Assembly: GCF_000143415.4 (NCBI RefSeq) | Contig: NW_003314354.1 | Span: 455,905-519,904, forward strand | DNA from: Selaginella moellendorffii | Lineage: Eukaryota; Streptophyta; Lycopodiopsida; Selaginellales; Selaginellaceae | DNA length: 64,000 nt | Reading direction: 5' to 3' | Shown here: in pieces, positions 22,301 through 33,029 of the stretch | How the letters are laid out: the number at the start of each line of letters is the position of its first letter | Position numbering within the stretch: the stretch's first letter is position 1 | Notes under the pieces: generated by a model | Databases searched by the model: none | Told to the model about the DNA's origin: nothing | The model's input: the letters and a program-made list of their open reading frames with translations, nothing else | Made by a program: the position numbers and the translations under genes

Positions 22301-24608
22301 TTTGGGGTCTTTGCCAGTTTGGGACGACATACGGTGAGCCTAAGTTGTTTCTTAAATATCTTTTAACTGTAAAATTGCAGTTTCTGGGAAGGATATTGTG
22401 AGTATATAATGGAACGTTCCTCTGATAGGTATTGATTTCTTTATAAATCTTAATTCTCTTGGTGAACATGTGTTGCCTGTCTTAGGACTGGGAAGTATGC
22501 TGATCTTGTAACCGAACAACTTGTCGTCATAGCTCGGCACCTGGTACGATATGATTTGAATTCTACGTTTTATTGCTTGATTTTTATAGGCTGGTTTGAA
22601 AGTTCCGGATCCAGAGGCCTGGCTAATTCTTGAGTCATTAGCATTGAAGAATAATCTTGGATCAAAGCAACTGGTGGGTGTGCACACTTTTTTCAATCAC
22701 GTCCAATGACATTTTCCTTTTTTTTTTCTGCAGATAAAATTAAGAGGCATTTTAGCTCATGTACAGAATGTGAAACAAGGTTACTGGGGAAAACTACCTA
22801 CATCAAGAGCACAGCCAGTAGCCTCTTATCCTCAAGATCGACAAGAAAACGATGACAGTCAGAGCTCTCAAGCGGCGGGTGCTGGAAGAAGCTGGATGCA
22901 AAGTATGTTTAGCAGGGATCGCGCCTCGTTCAGACAACCTGCCAACGACGGTCGAGGTCGTACGGACGCACCTGTTTCAGGTAAGTTCTTTATGAAATAA
23001 AGTGTTTCTGTTGATGGTTTTCCCGTTTAGGCTCAAGGCAGAATCAGCGAGCCAATGTAGACAGTACGCAGGCAGTGAAACGGTCTCCAGCTTTGCGAAA
23101 CCTTCGTGGTCATACAGGTCCTGTGACAGCATTGCACGTGGGAACGAGAAGTGAAATGGGGGATCTTGTCGGCGAAAATGAACCAGGCATGTTTATAAGT
23201 GGATCTGCTGACTGCACGGTTCGTTCTAGTCTCGGTTCTCTGATTTAGCATTGACAAAACATTAAGTGCAGTTAAAAATATGGGATCCAACCGTGCGTGG
23301 TTCTGAGTTTCGAGCAACATTAGAAGGACACACGGCGTATGTTTTAACTGTGTGGTTTGTTGATGTTTGTCCGTCTAACGATTCGTCTACAGGACAATTC
23401 GTGCAATATCGTCCGATAAGCTGCGTATAGTTTCCGGTGGCGACGATACTCTTGTACTTATCTGGGACAAGGCTACGTCTCAGAACAGCATGAAGCTCGA
23501 CGGTCACAGAGAAAAGGTACTCTTTATGTCTTTACTTGAAATAGTTTGTGAAGCATGGAAATCGCAGATAAGCTGCGTGAGGATGCTGTCGGAGGAACGA
23601 GTTCTTTCGGCGTCCCATGATGGCACGGTCAAGATGTGGGATGCCAGAACGGACGCATGCGTTGCCAACGTGGGACAATCTTCGAGTGCAATTCTATGCA
23701 TGGACTACGATGACACTACGAGAATCCTTGCTGCCGCAGGAATGGACGGGTATGCTTGTTGTTACGTCAAGCATCTATCTTGATGCTATTTATTTTGCTC
23801 AGAGTTGTGAAAGTCTGGGATGTCCGAGCTGGGAAACAGGTTCATATGCTTCTCGGTCACAAGAAGTGGATAAGGTAAAGCTGGTTGTTCTTGGCTTGTG
23901 AGACTGTGTTTTCTTTTGCTGCCTTGGCCAGAACTTTGAGAATGGTGAAGGATACGATCGTCACTGGAAGTGACGACTGGACAGCGAGGGTGTGGTCTGT
24001 GTCTCAAGGTTCTTGCGACGCAGTCCTTGCATGTCACGCAGGTGGAATCACCTGCGTGGAGTACTCTGCTACAGACGATGGAATCATCACAGGTTTGTTG
24101 CTTCACTTCTACTTGTGCTACTTACACATTGCTCTTTTCATACAGGTTCGGCAGATGGTCTGGTTCGCATTTGGGAGTATCAAAACGGTAAGCAGAGTTT
24201 TCATTTCTTCGCTTCCGAGAGTAACCAATGATGTATAATGTGTGCATCAGGAGGCTTGCTTCAGTGCGTGAAAAACGTCGGTGTCCACGTTTCGCCCATT
24301 CTCTCCGTGAAAGCAGGGCCCCGGTGGCTGGCAATAGGCGCCGGAGATAACTCCATGTCCCTGTTCCACAAGGCGGAGCAAAACGACCAAGCAAAGGGAA
24401 TGGCGGGATGGCAGCTCTACCGCACTCCACAACGTAGCGCCGCAGTGGTACGTGTCGATTGATCTTTATCTTCCAATTCTCTGGATCTATGTATAATAAG
24501 AACTTTCACTCTTTCCAGGTGAGATGCGTTGCTTGTGATGCGGACAGAGGAAGGATTTGTAGCGGCGGCCGCAATGGGCTTCTTCGTCTCTGGGAACCAA
24601 ACCTCTAG
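19363..24608 (+). CDS. SCD1: SCD1-like DENN-domain / WD40 protein
   Basis: Thirty-one exons give 1194 aa, close to plant SCD1. A DENN module (about residues 1-400, with SLLDQFPP, DGSKIYVSCVAFRD, ERRVLLRANK, FNTQAFLKKR) is followed by a linker with GRSWMQSMFSRD and WD40 repeats (about 840-1194, with KIWDP, SGDD-type turns, GSDDWTARVWSVS, SADGLVRIWE). SCD1 with SCD2 acts as a Rab-linked exchange complex in clathrin-dependent traffic and cytokinesis. Exons: 19363-19536, 19587-19680, 19730-19931, 19996-20137, 20199-20299, 20351-20414, 20467-20580, 20637-20857, 20914-20968, 21051-21140, 21201-21396, 21450-21582, 21639-21675, 21723-21767, 21817-21892, 21942-22015, 22067-22117, 22176-22333, 22381-22428, 22486-22543, 22590-22673, 22734-22980, 23031-23218, 23272-23336, 23393-23516, 23568-23749, 23803-23874, 23932-24092, 24146-24187, 24251-24447, 24519-24608. 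Intron 10 is GC-AG; total length is in frame. Confidence 0.95.
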
Positions 24609-24849
24609 AAATTTTAAAACGAAGTGAATATGCGTTTTTTTTATTTTTGTAAGAACTCGTGATCTAAGTCATTGGCGGGACGAAATCCTGGTTGGTTTTG
24701 TGTGTAAAGTACACCAAGGATCTTCCGAGCACCATGGACGTAGAACTGCCTATAGTAGTCTCAGTAAGTTCCGAGGTGTACACGCTAGTTCTTATAATCG
24801 AGAAAGGAATATCCGGCGAACATCTTCTCGGATTTAGGGCTTTTCCACA

Positions 24850-27800
24850 ATGCTGAAGAACAAGGCGTTTTTGAAGAAGAATCGAGGCGGCCGGGTTTTC
24901 AAGGTGAGGGATGCTCTTGCGGTCTTGCTTTCGATGGATTTGCGTCTTCGTCCAGGTCGTTCGCGAGCACTACCTGCGCGATGATATTCCCTGCGGCGCT
25001 ACGTTTTGTTCCAGCTGCGACACCTCCACTGCCAATCTCGTTGCGGCCGAGCGGCTTGTTGTGGTCGATACAAATGTGGTGTTACACCAGGTGCTTGTTC
25101 TTGCCTCTCTTTTTTCTTCTATTAGCGATTTTTTGCGATCTTCTATCTAGATGGATTTGCTCGAAAATCCGGCATTTCGCAACGTGATCATTTTATCCGT
25201 TGTTCTGGAAGAAGTGAAGAACAAGAACTTGAGTGCTTACAATCGCCTGCGCAACATTTGTGCGAATCGATCACGTCAGTTCTTCGTTTTCTCTAATGAA
25301 CACCACAGGCAAGATATCAATTATGTCTTCTTCCTAAATCTTTTTCTCTCAGGGAGACTTACATCAAGGCAATGGCGAATGAGAGTGTTAACGACAGGAA
25401 TGACAGAGGTACTTGGTTTTTGCTGTTTCCTTTTTCGAAGCGATTTTTCTCTCGAATCTCCAGCTATTCGCGTCGCAACCCAGTGGTTTCAGAAACACCT
25501 CGGAGATGCGTGCACTGTTGTTCTTCTGACAAACGATCTTGACAATAGATCCAAGGCCAATGCAGAAGGAATCAACGTTTTTTCTGGTACGTTTTCTAGT
25601 GAAGTAGATATAACACTTAATAAACTCCTCTTTTAGTGGACCACTTTGTTCAGTCGCTAGACAAGCCAGAATTACTGGATTTGGTTGCTCGGAGTGAGTC
25701 CGAGAATGCCACTCCGATGGAAATAGAGGACTCGAGACCGTCAAAAAGAAAGATCATCTATTCAGAGGTACATGTAACCCAATTGTCACCGGCGCTTACA
25801 TTGCATCTTTCAGCACAAACCTATGTCCGAAATCACTGCGGGCATACATCAAGGAATATATCACCAAGGAAAGCTGCGAGTTAACAGATATAACCCGTTC
25901 CAAGCCTACGTCGGTAGCGAAAGTGTTGGCGACGAGATTTTGGTTCAGGGAAGACTGAATATGAATCGAGCATTTGATGGGGATGTGGTTGTCGTAGAGC
26001 TTCTCCCGCACCAGTCTTGGCAAGGCGACATGACAATGATTGCTGAAGAGGAAGGTACATAGCTCTAAATCTCCATTTTGTTCTGAAGCGTTTTACAGAC
26101 GGCGATGGTGATGAAAGAGTCGGGCTTGCTCCTGACACCTCGGATGAGGCTGCTGTGAACAAGACGGATGAAGCCAGTGAGAAAGCAACAACGTCCGGTG
26201 GATCCAGCAGACCGAATGGACGTGTCATTGGAATAATCAAGCGGAACTGGAGGGCGTAAGAACTTTTCAGTTCGTCATGCTATTGGGAACGAACGTTTTC
26301 ACGTTCCTTCTTCAGGTACTGTGGCTCTCTGGAGCCAATGACAACGCCAGCAGGAGCGGGAAGCGTGGCAAATGCATTGTTCGTGTCAGCGGACCGTCGA
26401 ATTCCAAAAATCCGTATCCAGACTCGTCAGTTTGGTAATTTGGTTGACAAACGCATCGTGGTGTCTGTCGACTCCTGGGATTTAAACTCCAGATATCCTT
26501 CTGGACATTACGTGAAAACTGTCGGCAAAATTGGCGATCGTGACACAGAAAGCGAGGTAAACGCCTCGTTAAGAACTTGAAAATCAGCTCTACGTGTTTT
26601 GTTTTCAGGTTCTTCTTATTGAGAATGACATCAACAATAGGCCATTTTCGGACCAAGTGTTGGCCTGCCTCCCGCCGTTGCCTTGGTCGGTACCCGCAGA
26701 AGCGTTGCACGATCCTCATCGTGAAGATTTACGAAATTTGAGGGTGTTCAGTGTAGACCCCATTGGTAAGGATGATCAGTGCGTAATGCTGCTTTCATTT
26801 ACAATTGCTGTTAAAATGTGTAGGCTGCAAGGATATCGATGACGCTCTTCACTGTACCTTACTGCCAACTGGCAACTATCAAGTCGGAGTCCGTATCCAA
26901 TCTTGTGTTTATATTCTTTTCTCTGTTCCATCCTTAATAACTTTCCAGATATTGCGGATGTAACAAGCTTTGTTCATCCTGGTACACCTCTAGACATTGA
27001 AGCTCAGGAAAGAGGAACATCTGTTTACTTGGTTGAACGTCGCATTGACATGCTTCCCAAGCCGCTTACTGAAGGTTAGCTCGAATTCGTGGATTTTCAG
27101 TGGTATTTACGTATATACAATGCAGATGTGTGCTCTCTCAGAGCGGATGTAGAAAGATTTGTTTTCTCGGTCATTTGGGTAATGCCAGCTTCGTTAATTT
27201 CTATTCATTGTCACTTACAATTCTAAATTCAGGAGATGTCCTCAGAGGCGGATATAATTTCAGTTCGATTTACAAAGGGCGTAATCAAGTCCTCCGCTGC
27301 TCTTTCGTACGTTGAAGCTCAAGCCCGAATGGATGATAGGTACGTACACTTGCTCCGAATTTTCTTGAAGTGGAGAGTAACTTGTACGTCAGCCGAATGT
27401 CGGACCCCTTAACTACTGATCTTCGGAACATGAATCGCCTCGCTAAGGTTGTTAAGCTTTTTGTCTCTGCCATGCTCATCGGCAAACTGCAGGTTTTGAG
27501 GCAAAGGCGAATTGAACGCGGGGCTCTTACTCTTGCTTCTCCTGAAGTGAAGTTCGAAATTGATACAGAAACACATAATCCTTTGGATGTTGGTCAGTAT
27601 TCTGCGTTTACGTTTGCAAAGTTAATCTAAACTAACAGAAGGTTGTTTCAGGCATGTACCAAGTAAGAGAATCAAATCACATGGTCGAAGAGTTTATGCT
27701 GTTGGCAAATATTTCAGTCGCGAAGAAGATATTGTCGAGTTTCCCAGTGTTTTCTCTTCTCAGGTATTTTTCTTTTTTCTTTATTTTTTTTTTCAGCAAA

Positions 27801-28887
27801 CCTTGGATTGAACTTGACAGACGGCATCCTACGCCAACATCGAAAATGTTTGAGCCTCTTCTAAAAATTGCTTCGGCAGTAGGCATCAAACTGGACATCA
27901 CTTCGTCTATGACTCTCGCAAATACTCTTGACCTTGCAGTGGTATGTGTAGAACTTTACATGTTTTTTGTTTACCGCCTCACGTTTACATGCATATAGGG
28001 GGATGATCCATACTTCAACAAATTGATAAGAATTCTTGCAACTCGGTGCATGACCCAAGTAAGCTGATTTTATAGCGTTTAGTAGCTCATATTTGCGTTG
28101 TTGCCTTTCAGGCGGTTTACTTTTGCAGTGGCGAGCTAAGCCCTCCAGAGTTTCAACATTACGGACTTGCATCAGCAATATACACACATTTCACGTCTCC
28201 CATCAGGCGATATGCTGGTAAGTGACCACTTATGCTGTTGATGTGAATCTTATTAAACAGCGTCTCAACGCAGATGTGATTGTACACCGGTTGCTGGCTG
28301 CAGCTTTGGATTTGGAAAAGCTGTCACCGTCCTTACGCGACAAATCCGAGGTCACGAAGATCGCAGACAGTAAGGCTATGGCGTTTCTTCAGTGACCTCA
28401 TGTCTCACTTTACTCAAACAGATTTGAACTACCGGCATCGAAACGCGCAAATGGCAGGCCGAGCATCAGTGGAGCTCCACACTTTAATGTTTTTCAGAAA
28501 CAGGTTGTTCTTCACGGATCTTTTGTGCGGTTTCTCACGCATTGTCTCGTTGTAAGCAGGCCTACAGACGCAGACGCAAGGATTGTACAGATCCGATCCA
28601 ACGGGCTGATAGTGTTTGTTCCAAAGTATCTATTCTCCTCGTTGTTTGCAAATCTCTGTACTGAATCTGGAATTCGCTTTGCAAGGTATGGCATTGAAGG
28701 GCCCGTGTTCCTGGTTGACAAGGCAAGCAAGTCGAGTACCAACTGGATAATGGACGAGGAGCAACAGTGTGCCAATGCTCGGGATGGTAGTTCCAAGTAC
28801 AAAGTGCTAGACAGCGTGAAGATTCGCATTCAAGTTGTGGAGCCGCAGCCAAACAGGCCCAAGTTGGAACTTACTTTACTGGCATAA
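24850..28887 (+). CDS. RRP44: Exosome nuclease RRP44/DIS3
   Basis: Twenty-three exons, 955 aa, full length. N-terminal CR3 cysteines (CGATFCSSC, residues about 30-40) precede a PIN endonuclease domain ([32 protein letters not shown]). Cold-shock domains follow (GRIVG-type [11 protein letters not shown]), then the RNB exonuclease with catalytic acidic motif [11 protein letters not shown] near residue 487 and [14 protein letters not shown], then a C-terminal S1 fold. It is the processive 3'-5' and endonucleolytic subunit of the RNA exosome. Exons: 24850-24903, 24956-25090, 25151-25308, 25353-25408, 25464-25586, 25637-25767, 25814-26054, 26099-26255, 26316-26556, 26609-26765, 26824-26892, 26949-27074, 27126-27178, 27233-27339, 27393-27447, 27493-27592, 27652-27763, 27821-27941, 27999-28058, 28112-28217, 28274-28369, 28422-28503, 28560-28887. 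Intron 3 is GC-AG. A TTTAGGGCTTTT telo-box-like motif precedes the ATG. Confidence 0.95.
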
Positions 28888-28970
28888 CAGGTAGATCATG
28901 TTAAAGCTTCTCTTCGTTTTCTAAACCTCTCGCCTCTTACTCGCAGCGATTCTTCAAACTTTGTTACTGG

Positions 28971-30098
28971 CTATTTCACTGCTAGTAGTGCTCCGAGCAT
29001 TTGCTCAAACTCGTCGAGAGCTTGGAAGCAAGTTCCCGGCCTTTGAAGCGGTGGAAAGAAGAGCAAAGAAGCCGTCGTGAAGATAAAGCCCAGCGTTATC
29101 ACTACGCACATTACCTTGGGCAGCTTTGAGACGAGCGGGCCAAAGTTTCTTCGCAGTGCCACCTCCACGACCATCGCGAGGCCGTTGACCAGGAAGAACC
29201 CAGTCACCTGCCACGTCGGCGTTGACTTGGTGGTGTAGAGAAAAATCACTTCGTGCATGAGACCAGAGACGAGGAAGACTGCCATGGTTGCCGTGGCTCT
29301 CACCCAGAGCGGTGACCGCGTACGGTCTGGTCCGGCTCGGCCCAACCTGGTTAGTACGGAGAGTACGGGCTCGTATACCGAGGCCCTGAGCATGCTGCTA
29401 ACGAGTCGATTCCAGCGCTTGCCCCAAAACTCCGAGATGGATGCCGCGAGGAAGGGCTTGTCGAATTGCGGCTCGAGCTTCACACCGATCGTGGCGGCGG
29501 CGATGGCGGGGATGGCCTCGAAGATGAGCGAGCAGGCAAGGTAGATATGGAGGGAATAGATGAGGTAGAGGAGGAGCTCGGGCATGCCGCGGTCGCGGAA
29601 TGCGTAGGCGGAGAAAAGGAGCACGACGAGCAGGACCTTGATCGAGGCCCGGATGATCACGGCCTGCCAGGCGAGGGATTCTTGGAGCCATATCCAGGAG
29701 GATTTCCAGGATATCGGGGCCGATCGATCGTCTGGAGCTGGAGCGGCATTGGATTCTGCCGCATTGCTGCTCGCATCGATGAGGCTGCGCGGGATGTTGA
29801 TGGAGAGCGCCATGGCCGCGAAGAATCGGGGGAAGCTGGCCGTGACGGATGGATCTTGGACGGCGCCGAGGTTCCAGCAGAGGAGGAGGAGCTTGGACGG
29901 GATCATCCACAGGAAGAAGAAGGAGAGGACCGCTCTTAGGTGGATGGTGGGAACGTCCCAGGCGGATCGATAGAGGAGAACGATCCATGGCAGCAACGCG
30001 ACGAGCCGAGGGATTCCAACGGGCAGGCGGAGGAGGACAATGTAAGCGAAGACGATGCAGCCAATGCCTCCAGCGGCGACGTCTCCTCCCCTGACCAT
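28971..30098 (-). CDS. MBOAT wax-synthase-like O-acyltransferase
   Basis: Single-exon 375-aa polytopic membrane protein with about eight hydrophobic segments. It shows the plant wax-synthase block (ISEFWGKRWNRLVSSMLR, about residues 228-245) and the MBOAT catalytic His in FLVSGLMHEVIFLYTT (about 285-300). Proteins of this family transfer acyl groups from acyl-CoA to long-chain alcohols or sterols in the ER; the substrate cannot be told from sequence. It converges tail-to-tail with RRP44 (83 bp between stops) and diverges from HRD3 across 37 bp. A relic of its 3' end lies at 17449-17540. No introns, unlike its neighbours. Confidence 0.88.
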   Translation of the reverse strand: MVRGGDVAAGGIGCIVFAYIVLLRLPVGIPRLVALLPWIVLLYRSAWDVPTIHLRAVLSFFFLWMIPSKLLLLCWNLGAVQDPSVTASFPRFFAAMALSINIPRSLIDASSNAAESNAAPAPDDRSAPISWKSSWIWLQESLAWQAVIIRASIKVLLVVLLFSAYAFRDRGMPELLLYLIYSLHIYLACSLIFEAIPAIAAATIGVKLEPQFDKPFLAASISEFWGKRWNRLVSSMLRASVYEPVLSVLTRLGRAGPDRTRSPLWVRATATMAVFLVSGLMHEVIFLYTTKSTPTWQVTGFFLVNGLAMVVEVALRRNFGPLVSKLPKVMCVVITLGFIFTTASLLFFPPLQRPGTCFQALDEFEQMLGALLAVK

Positions 30099-30135
30099 TT
30101 GCCCCCGGAAGAGCCCTAATTAGGGCTTGGGCGAG
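30099..30135. promoter_or_regulatory. 37-bp bidirectional start-to-start gap with 16-bp palindrome
   Basis: The start codons of the MBOAT (minus) and HRD3 (plus) genes are 37 bp apart. Centrally placed at 30112-30127 is the perfect palindrome AGCCCTAATTAGGGCT, which contains two outward copies of the GCCCTAA telo-box-like element. Any core promoters must overlap the UTRs or coding ends of the other gene. Confidence 0.6.
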
Positions 30136-32470
30136 ATGCTGGTAGCGCGGGTTGTGCTGCTCTTCCTCCTCCTCTCGACGACCTTGCTGGGGGCGAGGGN
30201 NNNNNNNNNNNNNNNNNNNNNNNNNNNNNNNNNNNNNNNNNNNNNNNNNNNNNNNNNNNNNNNNNNNNNNNNNNNNNNNNNNNNNNNNNNNNNNNNNNNN
30301 NNNNNNNNNGAGGATGGATCGGTGCCTCCCGAGCCCGAGGAGTCTTTTTCCGACTGGGATTTCCCGGATTTGGACGGGACGGAGATCGAGGAGCCGGATC
30401 CAGGATCGTGGAGGTTGGTGATGGAAGAAGTGGAGCACGGCAGGAACGATTCTTACGGTGCCGCGGTAGCCCAGCTGATCAATTCGGTGAATGATGGGGA
30501 GCTTGAGTTGATCCAGACTGCGGTGAAGGAGCTCCAGGGTCTAGCGGATCAAGGCCATGCTCATGCTCAGTCAACACTCGCGTCGCTCTACGGACACGGC
30601 TACGGTATGGAACAAAGTGACCTCAAGTCGTTTTTGTTCCACCATTTTGCTGCTGAGGGAGGGAATTATCAATCAAAGATGGCGCTCGCCTACAGCTACT
30701 ACAGACAGCAAGTGAGTTATTTCTTCTTTTCTCTCTCTTTGGATTGATGATGAGTGTTGTTTTTCCCAGCTCTTCGAAGAGGCAGCTCATCTTTACGCCG
30801 AGCTCGCAGCAGCCGCTGTGGCCAGTTTTGTGTCTGCCAAAGAGGGGCCTTTGATCGAACACGTCCGTCTGAATTACGGTCCCGAGGAGAGTAAAGACTC
30901 GCTCAAGAAGTTCCGAGGTGAAGAGGATGACGATTTCCAGTTCCTTGAGTACCAAGCACAGAAGGGGAACTCAGCCGCAATGCACAAGATTGGTGTCATC
31001 TATTACTACGGACTGAGAGGTATTCCTCGTGACCACATCAGGGCGTTGTCGTGGTTTACGAAATCAGTCGAAAAGGGAGACTCGGCCTCTCTGGAATTCC
31101 TTGGCGAGATTTATGCCCGTGGTTTCGGAGTGGAGAGGAACTACACAAAAGCGTATGACTATTTCAAGAAGGCTATACGTGAGAAGCGTTTCTCGGCTTA
31201 TAACGGGATCGGGTACTTGTACTTTATCGGGCAGGGAGTCGACAAGAAAAACATGACAAAGGTGAGACAGCGTTCTAATTTTTCCTTTTGCGTGTTCTTA
31301 ACAACACTCTGGCGTGTCTGCAGGCCAAGGAATTTTACAAAAGAGCGGCAGATCATAATGATCCCAATGGTTTTTATAACTTGGGAGTCATCTATCTCAA
31401 GGGTGCCGGCGTCAAGAAAAGTATCAAGATGGCAAGTCGGTACCTGATCCTTGCGGCTAACACCGGTCATCCTAAAGCGTATTACCAACTTGCAAAAATG
31501 CAGCAGAGGGGCCTTGGTATGAAAAAGGACTTGCCTACGGTAAGTTCTTAATTCCCACATTCGTCCTCACATTACAATTTTCGACTGCAGGCTGTGGATT
31601 TGTACAAGGCCGTGGCCGAAAGGGGTCCATGGGGAGCTCTACTGCGATGGGGACTTGAAAGTTACCTGAAGGGCGAGATCGCTCTTTCTTTGCTGCTTTA
31701 CTCCAGAGCTGCCGAGCTTGGCTACGAGGTGGCCCAAAGCAACGCGGCATGGATACTCGACAAGTTTCATGAAGAAGCAGTCTGCATTGGCAAAAATGGT
31801 TACTGTACCGTTGAAGAACGCCATCACCGTGCGCACACGCTGTGGCGTTTTGCGTCGGAACAGGGAAACGAGTATGCGGCTTTGTTAATTGGTGATGCGT
31901 ACTACTATGGACGGGTATATTACTTTTCTTTGCCTGGCTGGGAGGCACTCACTATTGGTACTTTTTGCAGGGAACAGTGAAAGATTTGGATCGTGCTGCA
32001 GAGGCATATATGCGAGCACGTTTACAGTTTAACGCACAGGCAATGTATAACATCGGCTACATGCATGAACACGGTTTGGGCTTACCCAAGGACTTCCATC
32101 TCGCCAAGAGGTACTACGACCTGGCCCTGGACGCAGACCAAAGCGCCTTCTTACCAATCTATCTTGCTCTGGGAGTTCTCTGGCTGCGGCAGCGTAACGA
32201 GGAAAGCATGCTGGTAAGTAGGCTACCTTTCTCTTTCTCAGATATGTTTCCTGATTCGAGCTTTAACAGGTGAAAGCTATTGACATGCTCCCGGAACTGA
32301 GTAAACAATTCACGACCTGGGCCCGAGACTTTACTACGGCTTTCTCCATTGAGGAAGGCAACGCGACTTTACTCACTCTGGTGGTGTGCCTGGTGACTGT
32401 TCTATACCTGCGATCTTTACGACGCCAGCAAAGGCAGCAAGAGGATGCCGTCTATGGTGAACAGGAATGA
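30136..32470 (+). CDS. HRD3A: HRD3/SEL1L-like ERAD adaptor
   Basis: Six exons (30136-30711, 30770-31261, 31324-31539, 31591-31914, 31971-32213, 32270-32470), about 683 aa if the 110-N gap (30200-30309) has its true length. A signal peptide ([20 protein letters not shown]) is followed by a long series of Sel1-type TPR repeats ([64 protein letters not shown]). A C-terminal hydrophobic anchor ([14 protein letters not shown]) ends in a basic tail. This is the architecture of HRD3/EBS5, the lumenal substrate receptor that partners the HRD1 ubiquitin ligase in ER-associated degradation. The N run falls just after the signal peptide and the frame resumes correctly. Confidence 0.93.
30200..30309. other. 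Assembly gap (110 N)
   Basis: Unknown bases inside HRD3 exon 1. The reading frame before and after is consistent with the stated length. Confidence 0.95.
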
Positions 32471-33029
32471 GGTCGTATGATATCATTGTATACGTTTAGA
32501 GCAGCGGACTAATCATAATCGAAAGCGCAAGGAAAATTTTTGTTTTATCACTTTGTCTGGCTTACTTTGGTGACTGGCAGGAAGCGAGGCAGGCATCGCT
32601 ATCAGCTGGGGAGAGAACTTATCCCCTCGGGACAGGGAACTTTTCATTGGTCATCCTGGATTCTGCCAGCTCGGCACTCGCGTTTTTCAGCAGCCAGCTT
32701 TGGGTTGGAGGAGCTCTTGGGCCTGCAAACATATGCCACAAGTAAGTTCGTCTGGGTGTTTTTCTTTTTTCGTCAGCCAGAGTAACTAACCGGGAGCTCT
32801 TTGATTCAGTGGGGACGAGGAACAGTGAGCATCGCTAAGATGGTGTGCTCAATTGTCAACCTCAATCGTTCTGCCATGATCCCAGACCATGAACAGACGT
32901 CCTTCGCTGCTCCTCCACTAAGCTAGCCACCACAGCTCACGGCCATTGGGGAAGAAAGCTAGAAAAAAAAAAGAACAAGAACAGAACGAGGACACTGGGA
33001 ACAAAAAAAACTTGGGAAATTGCTACGTG
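32471..33029 (+). other. HRD3 3' UTR and NPH3-gene leader
   Basis: No ORF with domain support. A donor-like CAA|GTAAGTTCG at about 32740 and acceptor-like GATTCAG at about 32808 suggest a 5' UTR intron for the downstream NPH3-type gene. This is inference from splice consensus only. Confidence 0.35.

Noticed and set aside
29466-29973. Plus-strand frames of 111-157 aa opposite the MBOAT gene
   Set aside because: GC-rich antisense shadows of a gene with clear membrane and catalytic motifs.
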